Notes: a model not told the origin generated them from the letters alone. Positions 18,355-26,887 are shown, counted from the stretch's first letter. The stretch: 64,000 nucleotides of DNA from Dehalococcoidia bacterium (GCA_021295915.1 JAGWBK010000006.1:1575-65574), one strand, 5' to 3'. Made by a program: numbers and translations.

Positions 18355-18383
18355 ATCGTATTTTCAGGTACGCTGACTTCCAA
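18355..18383 (-). promoter_or_regulatory. Promoter of the ilv-leu operon
   Basis: Minus strand TTGGAA (18383-18378), 17-base spacer, TACGAT (18360-18355). The predicted transcription start, near 18348, is just ahead of T-box Stem I, as expected. Confidence 0.6.
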
Positions 18384-18449
18384 TAGTAGCATCTGGCCAG
18401 AAAGAGTGTCAAAAGCCAAAGCGATCCAAAACACCCTTGAATCCAGACG

Positions 18450-19817
18450 TTAACGAGCCCTTAATCCGACCCCGGGCAGAGCCCCTTCAACCACCTTGCC
18501 AGCCTCGACGACGGCCCTTCCTCCAACGACCACGTACTCTATCCCGGTGGGTGCCAGTGTCGGCTCTTCATAGGTGGAGTGGTCAATCACCCTGTCCGCA
18601 TCGAAGACGACAACGTCAGCATCCATGCCTGGTCTGATCCTCCCCTTCGAGGCGAAGGCCGGAGCCCTGTTCTCAAGTCTCTGGGCCGGCATTAGCGAGC
18701 ATTTGGCCAGCGCGTTTCTCAGCGAAAGCAGCTTCCGCTCCCGCACATAGCGACCGAGAATCAGGGAATAGGTGCCAGACGTTCTCGGATGACCCTTACC
18801 ATTCCGGAGGAAGCCGTCGGTAGCAATGGCGGTGAGAGGACTCGTGACAGCGGTGTCCACTGCGTCCTGCGGAGTCGAGTGAACGATGACCATGCCGCCA
18901 GTCTCGCGATACTCAGCAAACGTAGATGCTGTGAGGCGCTCGCCGGTGTCCGCCCATTGGAGGCTGTCGTAGCTGATGCCGTACTTGTCCTGCCAGCCCT
19001 CGCTGAACAGTGCCGAGTCAATTGCGGTCATCCCGGCAGTATAGGGGTAACACTCGGTGGTAACGTCCAGGCCCTGCTCGCGAGCCCCCTGAACCATTCC
19101 CAGTGTGGCACCCGTTGCATCCAGACCTGTGCTCTGGACGTGCACGATGTGAAGCGGGGCTCCTGATATCGCGGAGGCAGCGATTACCTCGCCTGCAGCC
19201 TCGATACTACTCATCGGTTCGTGATAGCCCTTGCCCCGGATGTGGACGTGGCACGGGGCGCCATACTTGGCCGCGACCCTGAAGACCTCCAGCGCCTCCC
19301 ATCTCGAGCAGCCCCGTGTGTAGTCCAGGCCGAATCCCACAGCGAGGGCTCCGCTTTCGAGACCTTTCTCTATGCCCTGCTTTATCTGACTAAGCTCGTC
19401 GGAAGTAGCCTCCCTAAACGCAGCATCAGCCACCGGCAGAAAGTCGCCAGGATCGTTCATCACGTCGATTCTGACAGGAATATGACCCACACTTGCCCCG
19501 AAGTTAACGACGGCTTGACCCTCACGCTCGGCGTACCAGGCGTCGATGTCGCCCGCACCCACCTCAAGCTCCAGTGCTGTCGTAACACCGTCACGGGCCT
19601 GGATCTCGTAGTTCTCATGGTCCTGTCCGTGGGAGTGCAGGTCGATGAAGCCAGGGGCTACGACCATGCCAGTTGCATCGATGGTCTCGTCGCCCTGTAG
19701 TTCTGCGTCGGTTATGGACTCGATGCGGCCTCCGGTCATTCCGACATTCCGAATCGCGTCCAGACCCGACTCCGGATCGATTACCCTGCCGCCCTTGATA
19801 ACTAGACTGTGGGACAT
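18450..19817 (-). CDS. N-acyl-D-amino-acid deacylase-like amidohydrolase
   Basis: This is a metal-dependent amidohydrolase of the D-aminoacylase/dihydroorotase-like group, predicted to hydrolyse N-acyl-D-amino acids or related amides. The 455-residue protein has the small beta-sandwich lead-in (LVIKGGRVIDPESG), the metal motif DLHSHGQDH (about residues 71-79), HVHIRGKG and HIVHVQSTG segments, and a C-terminal return to the beta-sandwich (GMDADVVVFDAD). I start at the ATG at 19817, preceded by GAAAGG; the open frame extends further but overlaps the upstream peptidase gene. It is the last gene of a four-gene amide/peptide hydrolase operon, five bases after the peptidase stop. The exact substrate is unknown. 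Confidence 0.82.
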   Translation of the reverse strand: MSHSLVIKGGRVIDPESGLDAIRNVGMTGGRIESITDAELQGDETIDATGMVVAPGFIDLHSHGQDHENYEIQARDGVTTALELEVGAGDIDAWYAEREGQAVVNFGASVGHIPVRIDVMNDPGDFLPVADAAFREATSDELSQIKQGIEKGLESGALAVGFGLDYTRGCSRWEALEVFRVAAKYGAPCHVHIRGKGYHEPMSSIEAAGEVIAASAISGAPLHIVHVQSTGLDATGATLGMVQGAREQGLDVTTECYPYTAGMTAIDSALFSEGWQDKYGISYDSLQWADTGERLTASTFAEYRETGGMVIVHSTPQDAVDTAVTSPLTAIATDGFLRNGKGHPRTSGTYSLILGRYVRERKLLSLRNALAKCSLMPAQRLENRAPAFASKGRIRPGMDADVVVFDADRVIDHSTYEEPTLAPTGIEYVVVGGRAVVEAGKVVEGALPGVGLRAR

Positions 19818-19822
19818 AGTTA

Positions 19823-20572
19823 TTACCTTTCGTAGAGGGATTGCATTGGGTGATAGCCAGAGGTAACCGGCAGCGCGCGCTCGACGACTTCGCCTCGCTG
19901 GACATGGAGTGAGTAGGCGCCGGATTCGGGGTTCGCGGCGACTACCCTGTAGCCGTCTGACGTGAACGCGACGGCGCAATCGTTGTCGATGGCAAGCCCG
20001 TTTCCGCCCTTTCGTCTCAGCATTTCGTGGAAGTCCTGTCTTCTGGGTACCCCGGCAGTTTCGCCGTTGTAGTGAGGGCACGCCAGTCCGCTCAAGAGTC
20101 CCATGCCTGTGACGGCTATGTAGTTCCAGTCGTCAGGGCTGTAGAAGGACATCGAGTCGCTGTGCCCGCGGTCGAACCAACAGATCGCGCCAGCGCTCAC
20201 GCCACAGAGGACCACCCCTTCTGAGTATGCGGAACTGAGCAGATCGTCGACTCCCAATCTGCGCCATCTGCGCATCATCTTGAGGGTGTTGCCACCTCCG
20301 ACGTAGATGATGTCGGCCCAGTCGATCTTCTGGGCTACAGACTCCGACGAGGGCGCTTTACCCAGCAGGTAGAGCACGTCAGTGGCGCACCCATAGCTCT
20401 CGCGATACGCCCTGTCGAATCCTTCCCAGTTCTCAACCGAATCGCTACTTGCTGTCGGGATGAACAGGGCGTTTGGGTTCGATGAGCCTGATAGCTTGAT
20501 AATCTCCACGTCAATGGGCTCGGTTACCAGTGTGCTGACGTCTCCGCCACCTATTGCAACGATGCTTCCCAT
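19823..20572 (-). CDS. Peptidase family S51 (dipeptidase E-like)
   Basis: This is a predicted serine peptidase of the PepE/cyanophycinase family, which cleaves aspartyl dipeptides or related bonds. The 249-residue protein has the GGGNT motif (IYVGGGNTLKMM, near residue 93) and the nucleophile elbow GVSAGAICWFDRGHSDS (near 125). The start is the ATG at 20572, four bases after the upstream amidase stop; a longer open frame upstream only overlaps amidase sequence. The neighbours on both sides hydrolyse amides, so a joint role in breaking down peptides or amino-acid conjugates is likely. PepE and cyanophycinase-like activity cannot be separated here. Confidence 0.82.
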   Translation of the reverse strand: MGSIVAIGGGDVSTLVTEPIDVEIIKLSGSSNPNALFIPTASSDSVENWEGFDRAYRESYGCATDVLYLLGKAPSSESVAQKIDWADIIYVGGGNTLKMMRRWRRLGVDDLLSSAYSEGVVLCGVSAGAICWFDRGHSDSMSFYSPDDWNYIAVTGMGLLSGLACPHYNGETAGVPRRQDFHEMLRRKGGNGLAIDNDCAVAFTSDGYRVVAANPESGAYSLHVQRGEVVERALPVTSGYHPMQSLYER

Positions 20573-20576
20573 CAAG

Positions 20577-21995
20577 TTACCCCGTAGGTAGAAGATCTGC
20601 CGGATGTCGAGTGTGCCAGTCCGTTCTCTCCTGGTATGCCCTGCCGAGTGCGATGCTGATGTTTTCGTCGTAAGCCCGCGCCATGAACTGGATACCAGTC
20701 GGCATCCCGTCAGAGTCGAACCCACTCGGGACCGACTGCGAGGGTAGTCCACATCCGTTTCCGATAGCGCCGACTATGTCTCCCGGCCCGCTGGTGTTTC
20801 GTCTGAAGTGCTCATCAACTGGAGTAGCGGTGGTGAGGGACGTGGGCGCCGCGAGTGCGTCGTATTTGGACATGACCTCGTCAACTTGCCTTGCCATCAC
20901 GCCACGCAATCTGAGAGCGCGTACATAGTCCGTGGCGAGAATCGCCGTTCTCGCGTAGGGGCCGTAGTGGTCTTCGGGGGCGGTCAGCTTCTGCGGTCCG
21001 CCCTCACCGAGGAAGTCCTCGAATGCGCTGGCGGCCTCAACCATCAGTATCGTCCTGACTATCGGTACGTATGGCAGATCGGGTAGTGTCACTTCTTCGA
21101 CGTCGGCAACATCGGAAATCGCTTCGAGGGCGGCCTCAAAGTTGGCCTTTACGGCGTCCTGGGCTCCCTCAGTTACGTCCTTGGGAACACCCAGCCTAAA
21201 CTTTCTGCCCAATCGCGCGGAATCCAGGTTGGAGTCGTAGGTGAACTCGTACGGATAAGTCGTAGGGTCGTTCGGGTCTGGCCCGGCTATGGCGTCGAGC
21301 ACTATCCCGCAGTCGTCTGCCGTCAGGCACAAAGGACCGAGCTTGTCGAGCGTCCAGCAGAGAGCCATTGCCCCCGCCCTGCTCACACGACCGTAGGTAG
21401 GACGCAGCCCCGATAGGCCACAGTTGTTTGACGGCGACAGGATCGATCCCCACGTCTCAGAGCCTATGGCAAATGGGACAAGTCCCGCGGCCACCGTGGC
21501 GCCTGATCCGCTCGAGGAGCCTCCAGTCCAGCGGTCCCTGTTCCAAGGATTGCGTGGGGGGCCTGTAAGAGAAGCCTTCGGCTGGTTGTAACCCATGCCG
21601 CCTGCCAACTCGATCATCGCGACCTTCGCCGCAAGTGGCGCACCGGCCGCCTCCAGCCTAATTACGACGGTCGCGTCGTTGTCGAATGTCTGGTCCCTGA
21701 ACGGTTCGGCTCCCCATGAAGTCGGGATCCCACCCGATGTTGCGAGCAGGTCCTTGGCGCCCCATGGAATGCCTCGGAGTAGTCCACCATCGTGGCCGGC
21801 AGCAATATCGGACTCGACCTGGCGGGCGGTTTCCAGCGCCCTCTCGCCTGTGAGTGTGACTACGGAGTTGTAGCTAGGACCGAGTTCATCGAGACGCGAC
21901 AGGAAGCTCTCCGTCACATCTACCGGCGAGACCTGGCCATCCTGAATCATGCCTGCCAGTTCTCTGATTGACTTGAACTGAAGCTCATCAGGCAT
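20577..21995 (-). CDS. Amidase signature family hydrolase
   Basis: This is an amidase-signature enzyme that hydrolyses an amide to acid and ammonia. The 472-residue protein has the catalytic lysine in PWGAKDLLA, and the glycine/serine-rich signature GGSSSGSGATVAAG holding the cis-Ser and the nucleophile Ser of the Ser-cisSer-Lys triad. The start is the ATG at 21995, preceded by AGAGGTGA and overlapping the upstream small gene by eight bases. It could act with that small GatC/AtzG-like protein. Substrate candidates include short-chain amides and N-carbamoyl compounds; this is not resolved by sequence. Confidence 0.88.
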   Translation of the reverse strand: MPDELQFKSIRELAGMIQDGQVSPVDVTESFLSRLDELGPSYNSVVTLTGERALETARQVESDIAAGHDGGLLRGIPWGAKDLLATSGGIPTSWGAEPFRDQTFDNDATVVIRLEAAGAPLAAKVAMIELAGGMGYNQPKASLTGPPRNPWNRDRWTGGSSSGSGATVAAGLVPFAIGSETWGSILSPSNNCGLSGLRPTYGRVSRAGAMALCWTLDKLGPLCLTADDCGIVLDAIAGPDPNDPTTYPYEFTYDSNLDSARLGRKFRLGVPKDVTEGAQDAVKANFEAALEAISDVADVEEVTLPDLPYVPIVRTILMVEAASAFEDFLGEGGPQKLTAPEDHYGPYARTAILATDYVRALRLRGVMARQVDEVMSKYDALAAPTSLTTATPVDEHFRRNTSGPGDIVGAIGNGCGLPSQSVPSGFDSDGMPTGIQFMARAYDENISIALGRAYQERTDWHTRHPADLLPTG

Positions 21996-22206
21996 TGTCG
22001 TCACCTCTGTACGGTCTGAACGTGGAGAACGGTTCAATGTCGTTAGTCAGGGGGATCGACCTCAAGGCCTGGGTGAATCCACTCAGGCCGAGCACCGACT
22101 GCCGGACCTCGTCCAACTGCTCATCGCTAAGCAGGCTTCCATACTTTTCTTTCACGACCGCAAAGAGCAACTCCTGCTCTAACGTTTTCTTCTCTTCAGA
22201 TCCCAA
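21988..22206 (-). CDS. Small GatC/AtzG-like amidase partner protein
   Basis: A 72-residue helical, acidic protein translated from a TTG at 22206 with a strong GGAGGTGA four bases upstream. It overlaps the amidase start by eight bases, so translation is coupled. The C-terminal region has the pattern IPLTNDIEPFSTFRPYR, like the end of AtzG/DUF4089 proteins, which are GatC-like subunits that wrap around amidase-signature enzymes such as AtzE. From this I infer an accessory subunit. The similarity is short and judged by eye. Confidence 0.62.
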   Translation of the reverse strand: MGSEEKKTLEQELLFAVVKEKYGSLLSDEQLDEVRQSVLGLSGFTQALRSIPLTNDIEPFSTFRPYRGDDNA

Positions 22207-22309
22207 TGTGTCACCTCCCCGGTCGGGCCAATAGTAGCACGTTGGCAATGAGCTTTCGGCTATACTCGTTTCACCACTCGGCAACCTCACGACAGGAGCA
22301 GCGGACTTG

Positions 22310-23164
22310 ATGCTTCGCACGGGCATTTTCGGGTACCCGATAAGCCACTCGATCTCTCCACCCATGCATCAGGCTGCGTTCGACCACCTGGGAATTGATG
22401 CCACTTACCAGGCCTGGGAGACACATCCCGACGATCTCGGTGAGGGGGTCAGGGGTCTCCGCGATGACCTGTACCTGGGCGCAAACGTCACCGTCCCGCA
22501 CAAGCAGGCAGTGATGGAGTACCTCGACGATGTGGACGACCTCGCCAGACGTATCGGCGCCGTCAACACGATCATTAACCGTGATGGCAGGCTCCTTGGG
22601 ACCAACACGGACGCCGAAGGGTTCATCACGTCGCTCATCAAGACTCATGGCGATATCAACCCTACAGGACTCGACGCAGTACTCGTTGGCGCAGGAGGGG
22701 CTGCGAGGGCTGCGGCTCATGCCCTGGCAGATGCCGGCATTGGGTCGCTAACAATCGCCAACCGCACTCCAGAACGGGCACTGGCGCTTGCCGAAGAGAT
22801 CGCGAATCAAGGGGTTACGACGCAAGCAATCGCACTCTCGGATTCAGGGTACGCCGGTGTGTGCCGCAAAGCCGCCCTTCTGATCAACTCGACGTCTGTC
22901 GGAATGCTTCACGGGCCTGCGGAGGAAGCCTCTCCAGTACCGGACGGGGCAATCAGCGCGGGTTGCGTGGTGTATGACATGGTGTACAACCCGCCAGACA
23001 CTCCCCTGCTGAAGGCTGCGGAAAGTGCCGGGGCAAGGATTGTCGGGGGACTCCCGATGTTGGTCTACCAAGGCGCGGCAGCGTGGTCTCGGTGGACTGG
23101 CGAAGATGCTCCTGCGGACGTGATGTTCAAGGCTGCGGAACAAGCTCTAAGGTTGTATTCGTAG
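22310..23164 (+). CDS. aroE: Shikimate dehydrogenase
   Basis: It reduces 3-dehydroshikimate to shikimate with NADPH in aromatic amino-acid synthesis. The 284-residue protein has the substrate segment NVTVPHK with the catalytic lysine (near residue 65), the NTDAEGF segment with the catalytic aspartate, and the glycine-rich nucleotide loop VGAGGAARAA near 127. A GACAGGAG ribosome-binding site lies upstream; a TTG at 22307 directly before the ATG is an alternative. It is divergent from the amidase operon. Confidence 0.95.
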   Translation: MLRTGIFGYPISHSISPPMHQAAFDHLGIDATYQAWETHPDDLGEGVRGLRDDLYLGANVTVPHKQAVMEYLDDVDDLARRIGAVNTIINRDGRLLGTNTDAEGFITSLIKTHGDINPTGLDAVLVGAGGAARAAAHALADAGIGSLTIANRTPERALALAEEIANQGVTTQAIALSDSGYAGVCRKAALLINSTSVGMLHGPAEEASPVPDGAISAGCVVYDMVYNPPDTPLLKAAESAGARIVGGLPMLVYQGAAAWSRWTGEDAPADVMFKAAEQALRLYS

Positions 23165-23214
23165 ACGATTGAAAGCGGGCCCGTCTCACGGGGTATCAAG
23201 CAAAGCACTCGAAT

Positions 23215-23243
23215 TTGGCCTTTTCTTAGACTTGGTTTAACTT
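23215..23243 (+). promoter_or_regulatory. Candidate thyX promoter
   Basis: TTGGCC, 17-base spacer, TAACTT, about 65 bases upstream of thyX. A second possible pair (TTGGTT with 17 bases to AATACT) overlaps it, so the exact start site is unclear. Confidence 0.33.
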
Positions 23244-23306
23244 TAGTGCCTCTGAATACTTAGGCTTTAATAGGAGTTCAAACAGAACTTCGGGAGCGAG
23301 TATTCA

Positions 23307-24107
23307 ATGAAACTCAGTTCAGGGCCTAAGGTTTACCTCGTCACCAGACCCTCCGTGGACTGGGAGCAGATAGCAGCCTTTCTGCTGGACGAAGAGCTGC
23401 CTCCTATTCCCGACAGTATCCGCGCCGGTCAATCGGAGGCGGAGGCGATAATCGAGGTGTCGGCTCGACTCTGCTACATGAGCTTTGGTCGGGGTCGCAG
23501 AGACATCGCTGACTTCATATACAACCTTCTCAACTCCAAAGATGGCTCTGTGTTCGAGCACGTCAACTATGGTTTCGTGTTCACCGGGGTCTCCCGCAGC
23601 CTCACCCATGAGCTGGTCAGGCACCGGGCGGGATTCGCCTACAGCCAGAGGTCTCAGCGGTATGTCGACGAGACCGAGGGATCGTTCGTAGTCCCTCCCG
23701 CGCTCGCAGGTGAGAACGGCGCGGGGGAAGAGGCCCGTGCCGTCCTGGAAGAGGCGCTGGAGTCGGCGTCGGACAGTTACGTCAAGCTGGTGGAAGAGCT
23801 TGAGTCCGTCCTCCCGAGAGACAGGTTTGAGTACAACACCGACCGTCGGAAGGCCATCCGACAGGCGGCACGGGCCGTGCTTCCAAACGCCACGGAAACC
23901 AAGATATTCGTCACCGGAAACGTTCGTGCCTGGAGACACTTCATCGAGATGCGGGCTGCGACTTTCGCCGACTGGGAGATTCGATCACTCGCCCTCCAGG
24001 TTCTTGAACTCCTGAAGGAGGAGTCTCCTCTGATGTTTGGGGACTTTGAGATAGAAGACCTGCCTGACGGGACTCGAATAGCCGCGCCAAAGTACTCCAA
24101 GGTGTGA
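23307..24107 (+). CDS. thyX: Flavin-dependent thymidylate synthase
   Basis: It methylates dUMP to dTMP using methylenetetrahydrofolate, FAD and NADPH, without making dihydrofolate. The 266-residue protein has the ThyX signature as RHRAGFAYSQRSQRY at residues 105-119. An extended N-terminal part of about 45 residues precedes the fold core. A perfect hairpin at 24118-24139 follows the stop. No classical thyA is seen in this window. Confidence 0.96.
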   Translation: MKLSSGPKVYLVTRPSVDWEQIAAFLLDEELPPIPDSIRAGQSEAEAIIEVSARLCYMSFGRGRRDIADFIYNLLNSKDGSVFEHVNYGFVFTGVSRSLTHELVRHRAGFAYSQRSQRYVDETEGSFVVPPALAGENGAGEEARAVLEEALESASDSYVKLVEELESVLPRDRFEYNTDRRKAIRQAARAVLPNATETKIFVTGNVRAWRHFIEMRAATFADWEIRSLALQVLELLKEESPLMFGDFEIEDLPDGTRIAAPKYSKV

Positions 24108-24117
24108 TCAGGCGTCG

Positions 24118-24139
24118 GGGGCGGTTCGTGAACCGCCCC
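24118..24139. repeat. Perfect inverted repeat after thyX (REP-like or terminator)
   Basis: GGGGCGGTTC at 24118-24127 pairs with GAACCGCCCC at 24130-24139, a perfect ten-base-pair palindrome flanked by a CTACG tail. No T-run follows, so it is more like a REP-type palindrome than a classical intrinsic terminator. Confidence 0.6.
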
Positions 24140-24179
24140 TACGTGTAGCATCAACGTTGTCCTTCGTAACCCGTTTGCG

Positions 24180-24208
24180 TTGACGCCTACTTAGTCCGTT
24201 GCTACACT
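24180..24208 (+). promoter_or_regulatory. Promoter of the first luciferase-like oxidoreductase
   Basis: TTGACG (24180-24185), exactly 17 bases, then TACACT (24203-24208). The expected start is about 20 bases before the ATG at 24236. This is one of the best sigma-70 promoter matches in the window. Confidence 0.65.
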
Positions 24209-24235
24209 CGCTGCATTCTTGACCCTGGACTGACT

Positions 24236-25498
24236 ATGAAATTCGGGATTTTCTACGAGCACCAGATCCCTCGACCATGGCACGACGGTGACGAACACCG
24301 GCTGTTCAAGGAGGCCCTCGACCAGGTCGAACTGGCCGACCGGCTGGGCATCGACTACGTTTGGGAGGTCGAGCACCACTTTCTCGAGGAGTACTCTCAC
24401 TCGTCTGCGCCCGAAGTGTTCCTGGCCGCGTGCAGCCAGAGAACGACCCAGATCAGGCTTGGGCACGGCATAGTCCTAATGCCTCCGGACTTCAACCACC
24501 CGGCGCGAGTCGCAGAGCGAATCGCGACGCTCGACCTTGTGAGCGATGGCCGCGTCGACTGGGGCACCGGAGAGGCCAGTTCCCGCCAGGAGCTGGAGGG
24601 GTTCGGTATCGACCCTCAGCAGAAGCGGGACATGTGGATGGAGTCGGTCCGGGAGACCGCCAGGATGATGGCGACCGATCCCTATCCCGGCTACAAGGGC
24701 GACTACTTCTCGATGCCGCACAGGAGTGTCGTACCCAAGCCGTTACAGCGACCGCATCCTCCGATATGGGTTGCCTGCTCAAACCGCGAGACTATTAAGC
24801 TCGCAGCAGAGCTTGGGCTCGGGGCACTGACTTTCGCATTCGTCGATGCTGAAGAGGCCAAACACTGGGTGGACGAGTACTACGACACGTTCAAGTCTGC
24901 GTGCCACCCGCTTGGCTTAGATGTCAATCCGAATATCGCGATCGTTACGGGATTCATGTGTCACGAGGACAGCGATACTGCAGTAGATCGTGGACTCGAA
25001 GGGTTCCAGTTCTTCGGGTACGCCCTCAGCCACTACTACCAGACCGGGACGCACGTTCCAGGCAGGTTCGACATCTGGGAAGACTTCGTCGCCAATGGAC
25101 CGAAGGAACGGGGTCCCACGGGCTGCATCGGAAACCCGGACGAGGTGCGAGACACGCTGCGCATTTACGAGGATGCCGGGGTAGACCAGGTCATATTCAT
25201 CCAGCAGGGTGGACGAAACCGTCACGAGCACATCTGCGAGTCCCTTGAGCTATTCGCAAAGGAGGTCCTGCCGGACTTCAAGAGACGCGAGATGGACCGG
25301 CAGGCGGTCAAATCAAAAGAGCTCGCTCCCTACGTAAGTGCGGCGAGGAAGAGGATCGCAGAAATCGAAGAGATGAGAGATGTCCCCGCGGTCGAGTCGT
25401 ACCCAGTCCTCATGGAGCGACTGGGTAAGCCGCAGAAACCTCAGAGCGAGAACGGCTCGTCCATATTCGACCGGCTTGGCGCGCAGCCGGGCGACTAA
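24236..25498 (+). CDS. LLM-class (luciferase-like) flavin-dependent oxidoreductase
   Basis: This is a predicted FMN or F420-dependent monooxygenase of the bacterial luciferase-like TIM-barrel family. The 420-residue protein begins with strand KFGIFYEHQIPRPW, has the EVEHHF segment, the RLGHGIVLMPPDFNHPARVAE segment, and DWGTGEASSRQELEGFG. The C-terminal tail after about 350 is longer than the barrel and looks variable. Family members oxidise alkanes, ketones, sulfonates or heterocycles; no substrate can be named here. It is the first gene of the accessory plus-strand region. The paralog at 29.7 kb is more diverged and shorter. Confidence 0.88.
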   Translation: MKFGIFYEHQIPRPWHDGDEHRLFKEALDQVELADRLGIDYVWEVEHHFLEEYSHSSAPEVFLAACSQRTTQIRLGHGIVLMPPDFNHPARVAERIATLDLVSDGRVDWGTGEASSRQELEGFGIDPQQKRDMWMESVRETARMMATDPYPGYKGDYFSMPHRSVVPKPLQRPHPPIWVACSNRETIKLAAELGLGALTFAFVDAEEAKHWVDEYYDTFKSACHPLGLDVNPNIAIVTGFMCHEDSDTAVDRGLEGFQFFGYALSHYYQTGTHVPGRFDIWEDFVANGPKERGPTGCIGNPDEVRDTLRIYEDAGVDQVIFIQQGGRNRHEHICESLELFAKEVLPDFKRREMDRQAVKSKELAPYVSAARKRIAEIEEMRDVPAVESYPVLMERLGKPQKPQSENGSSIFDRLGAQPGD

Positions 25499-25525
25499 AC
25501 ACACCAGCATATAAAGAGGCACCAA

Positions 25526-26416
25526 ATGTCCATTGATCAGCTTGAGTCGGTCATAGAACTCCTGACAAGTCGTGAGCGCCCTGAGAACCCCACGGTCGAG
25601 GACTCGCGGGATGGCTTTGAACGACTTGCTGCCCATGTGGGCGGAGACACCGAAGCTTCCGTTACCGAAGTCGACGCCAATGGTGTCCCAGGAGAGATGG
25701 TCAGGGCTCAGGGAGCAAATGGACAGGCTGTCACCCTGTACCTGCACGGTGGAGGGTACGTGATCGGTTCGCCAGCTACTCACCGCGAGTTCGCCAGCCG
25801 GCTCTCGAAGGAAACCGGTGGCGGCGTTCTCACAATCGACTACAGGCTTGCGCCTGAGGATCCGTTCCCGGCTCCTGTCGAGGACGCTGTCTCCGCATAT
25901 TGCTGGCTGCTTGACCAGGGGCACGAACCTGGAGCGCTTTCGATTGGCGGGGACTCCGCTGGAGGCGGCCTTACTGCAGCCACACTGGTCAGCCTTCGCG
26001 ATCAGGGGATACCGCTCCCCTCATGCGGTGTATGCCTCTCTCCGTGGGTTGACATGGAGGGCATCGGAGAGTCCATGACCAGCCGTGCAGGTGTCGACCC
26101 AATGGTCCAGAAAGAGGGTCTTGTGGCAATGGCCGGTGTTTACCTGGGCGGAGCAGACCCTCGTTCGCCGCTGGCCGCGCCAATGTATGCCGACCTTTCG
26201 GGGCTTCCTCCACTACTGATACAGGTCGGGACGCGGGAGACCCTGTACGATGATGCCACCAGGCTTGCTTACCTGGCGGCACAGGCTGAGGTGCAGGTCA
26301 CGTTCGAGCCGTGGGCGGAGATGATCCACGTGTGGCATCTCTTCGCGCCGTTGCTCGATGAGGGCCAGCAGGCAATCGAACGAATCGGAGAATTCATCAG
26401 AGGCAGCATGCGCTGA
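25526..26416 (+). CDS. Alpha/beta hydrolase, hormone-sensitive-lipase-like esterase
   Basis: This is a predicted carboxylesterase of the HSL family (family IV). The 296-residue protein has the oxyanion-hole motif HGGG at residues 74-77 and the nucleophile elbow GGDSAGG with Ser144. The catalytic His is probably in MIHVWHLF near 272 and the Asp lies shortly before it. It follows the luciferase-like oxidoreductase by 27 bases, so the two may be co-transcribed. One reasonable but unproven idea is that the oxidoreductase makes an ester that this enzyme hydrolyses, as in Baeyer-Villiger-type degradation. Confidence 0.87.
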   Translation: MSIDQLESVIELLTSRERPENPTVEDSRDGFERLAAHVGGDTEASVTEVDANGVPGEMVRAQGANGQAVTLYLHGGGYVIGSPATHREFASRLSKETGGGVLTIDYRLAPEDPFPAPVEDAVSAYCWLLDQGHEPGALSIGGDSAGGGLTAATLVSLRDQGIPLPSCGVCLSPWVDMEGIGESMTSRAGVDPMVQKEGLVAMAGVYLGGADPRSPLAAPMYADLSGLPPLLIQVGTRETLYDDATRLAYLAAQAEVQVTFEPWAEMIHVWHLFAPLLDEGQQAIERIGEFIRGSMR

Positions 26417-26464
26417 CGCTGGGGTACGAGTTGGCCCGATGTCGTCGCCAACATCCAGTAGAAG

Positions 26465-26887
26465 CCGAGCCCAATCGTTCTGGCTAACTTGGAGGCTGGC
26501 CATCCTTGGCACAGCGGCTGGCCTTCTTCTCCTGTAACTCCTGTATCGCGAATGGTGCGCTGTTTCCTTTCATCGTCGGCATTATTCTGGCGCAGTTGCT
26601 CCTTCCTATCGCCTAGGTTGGTCTACATTCGGTGGATTTACTGGCATAGCCGCGCTTCTGCTTCCCAAAGTTACTCCCATCTTCCATGAGCCGCATGAGT
26701 CTCTTGACACCCTTCCGAGCATCTACGAAGGAGCACCCGCAGGAATAGATGTATGGTCGATTCCCTTCAGCCTGCAGTTAGGGTCGCCCTCGTCTACATC
26801 GTCGTAAAGTTAAGCGAGATTGCAGGGTTGTGGGGTATGGTTGTAGGGGCACCACTGATCGCGGCGGTGCGTGATATGTTTCTATAG
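26465..26887 (+). pseudogene. Decayed AI-2E/PerM-family transporter remnant
   Basis: No intact frame exists here, but conceptual translation in shifting frames gives membrane-helix pieces that fit the AI-2E (UPF0118/PerM) family. TWRLAILGTAAGLLLL starts near 26485 and runs into a stop. NGALFPFIVGIILAQLLLPI (26551 on) matches the first paired helices. VALVYIVVKLSEIAGLWGMV, followed by a VGAPLIAAVRD-type end, closes at the stop 26885-26887. About half of a roughly 350-residue protein is missing and several stops and frame changes are present. This is inferred by eye; a sequence search would settle it. Confidence 0.55.

Noticed and set aside
19818-20081. Long N-terminal extension of the D-aminoacylase-like gene
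   Set aside because: It overlaps the S51 peptidase gene in another frame, and the ATG at 19817 has a good ribosome-binding site and the family start.
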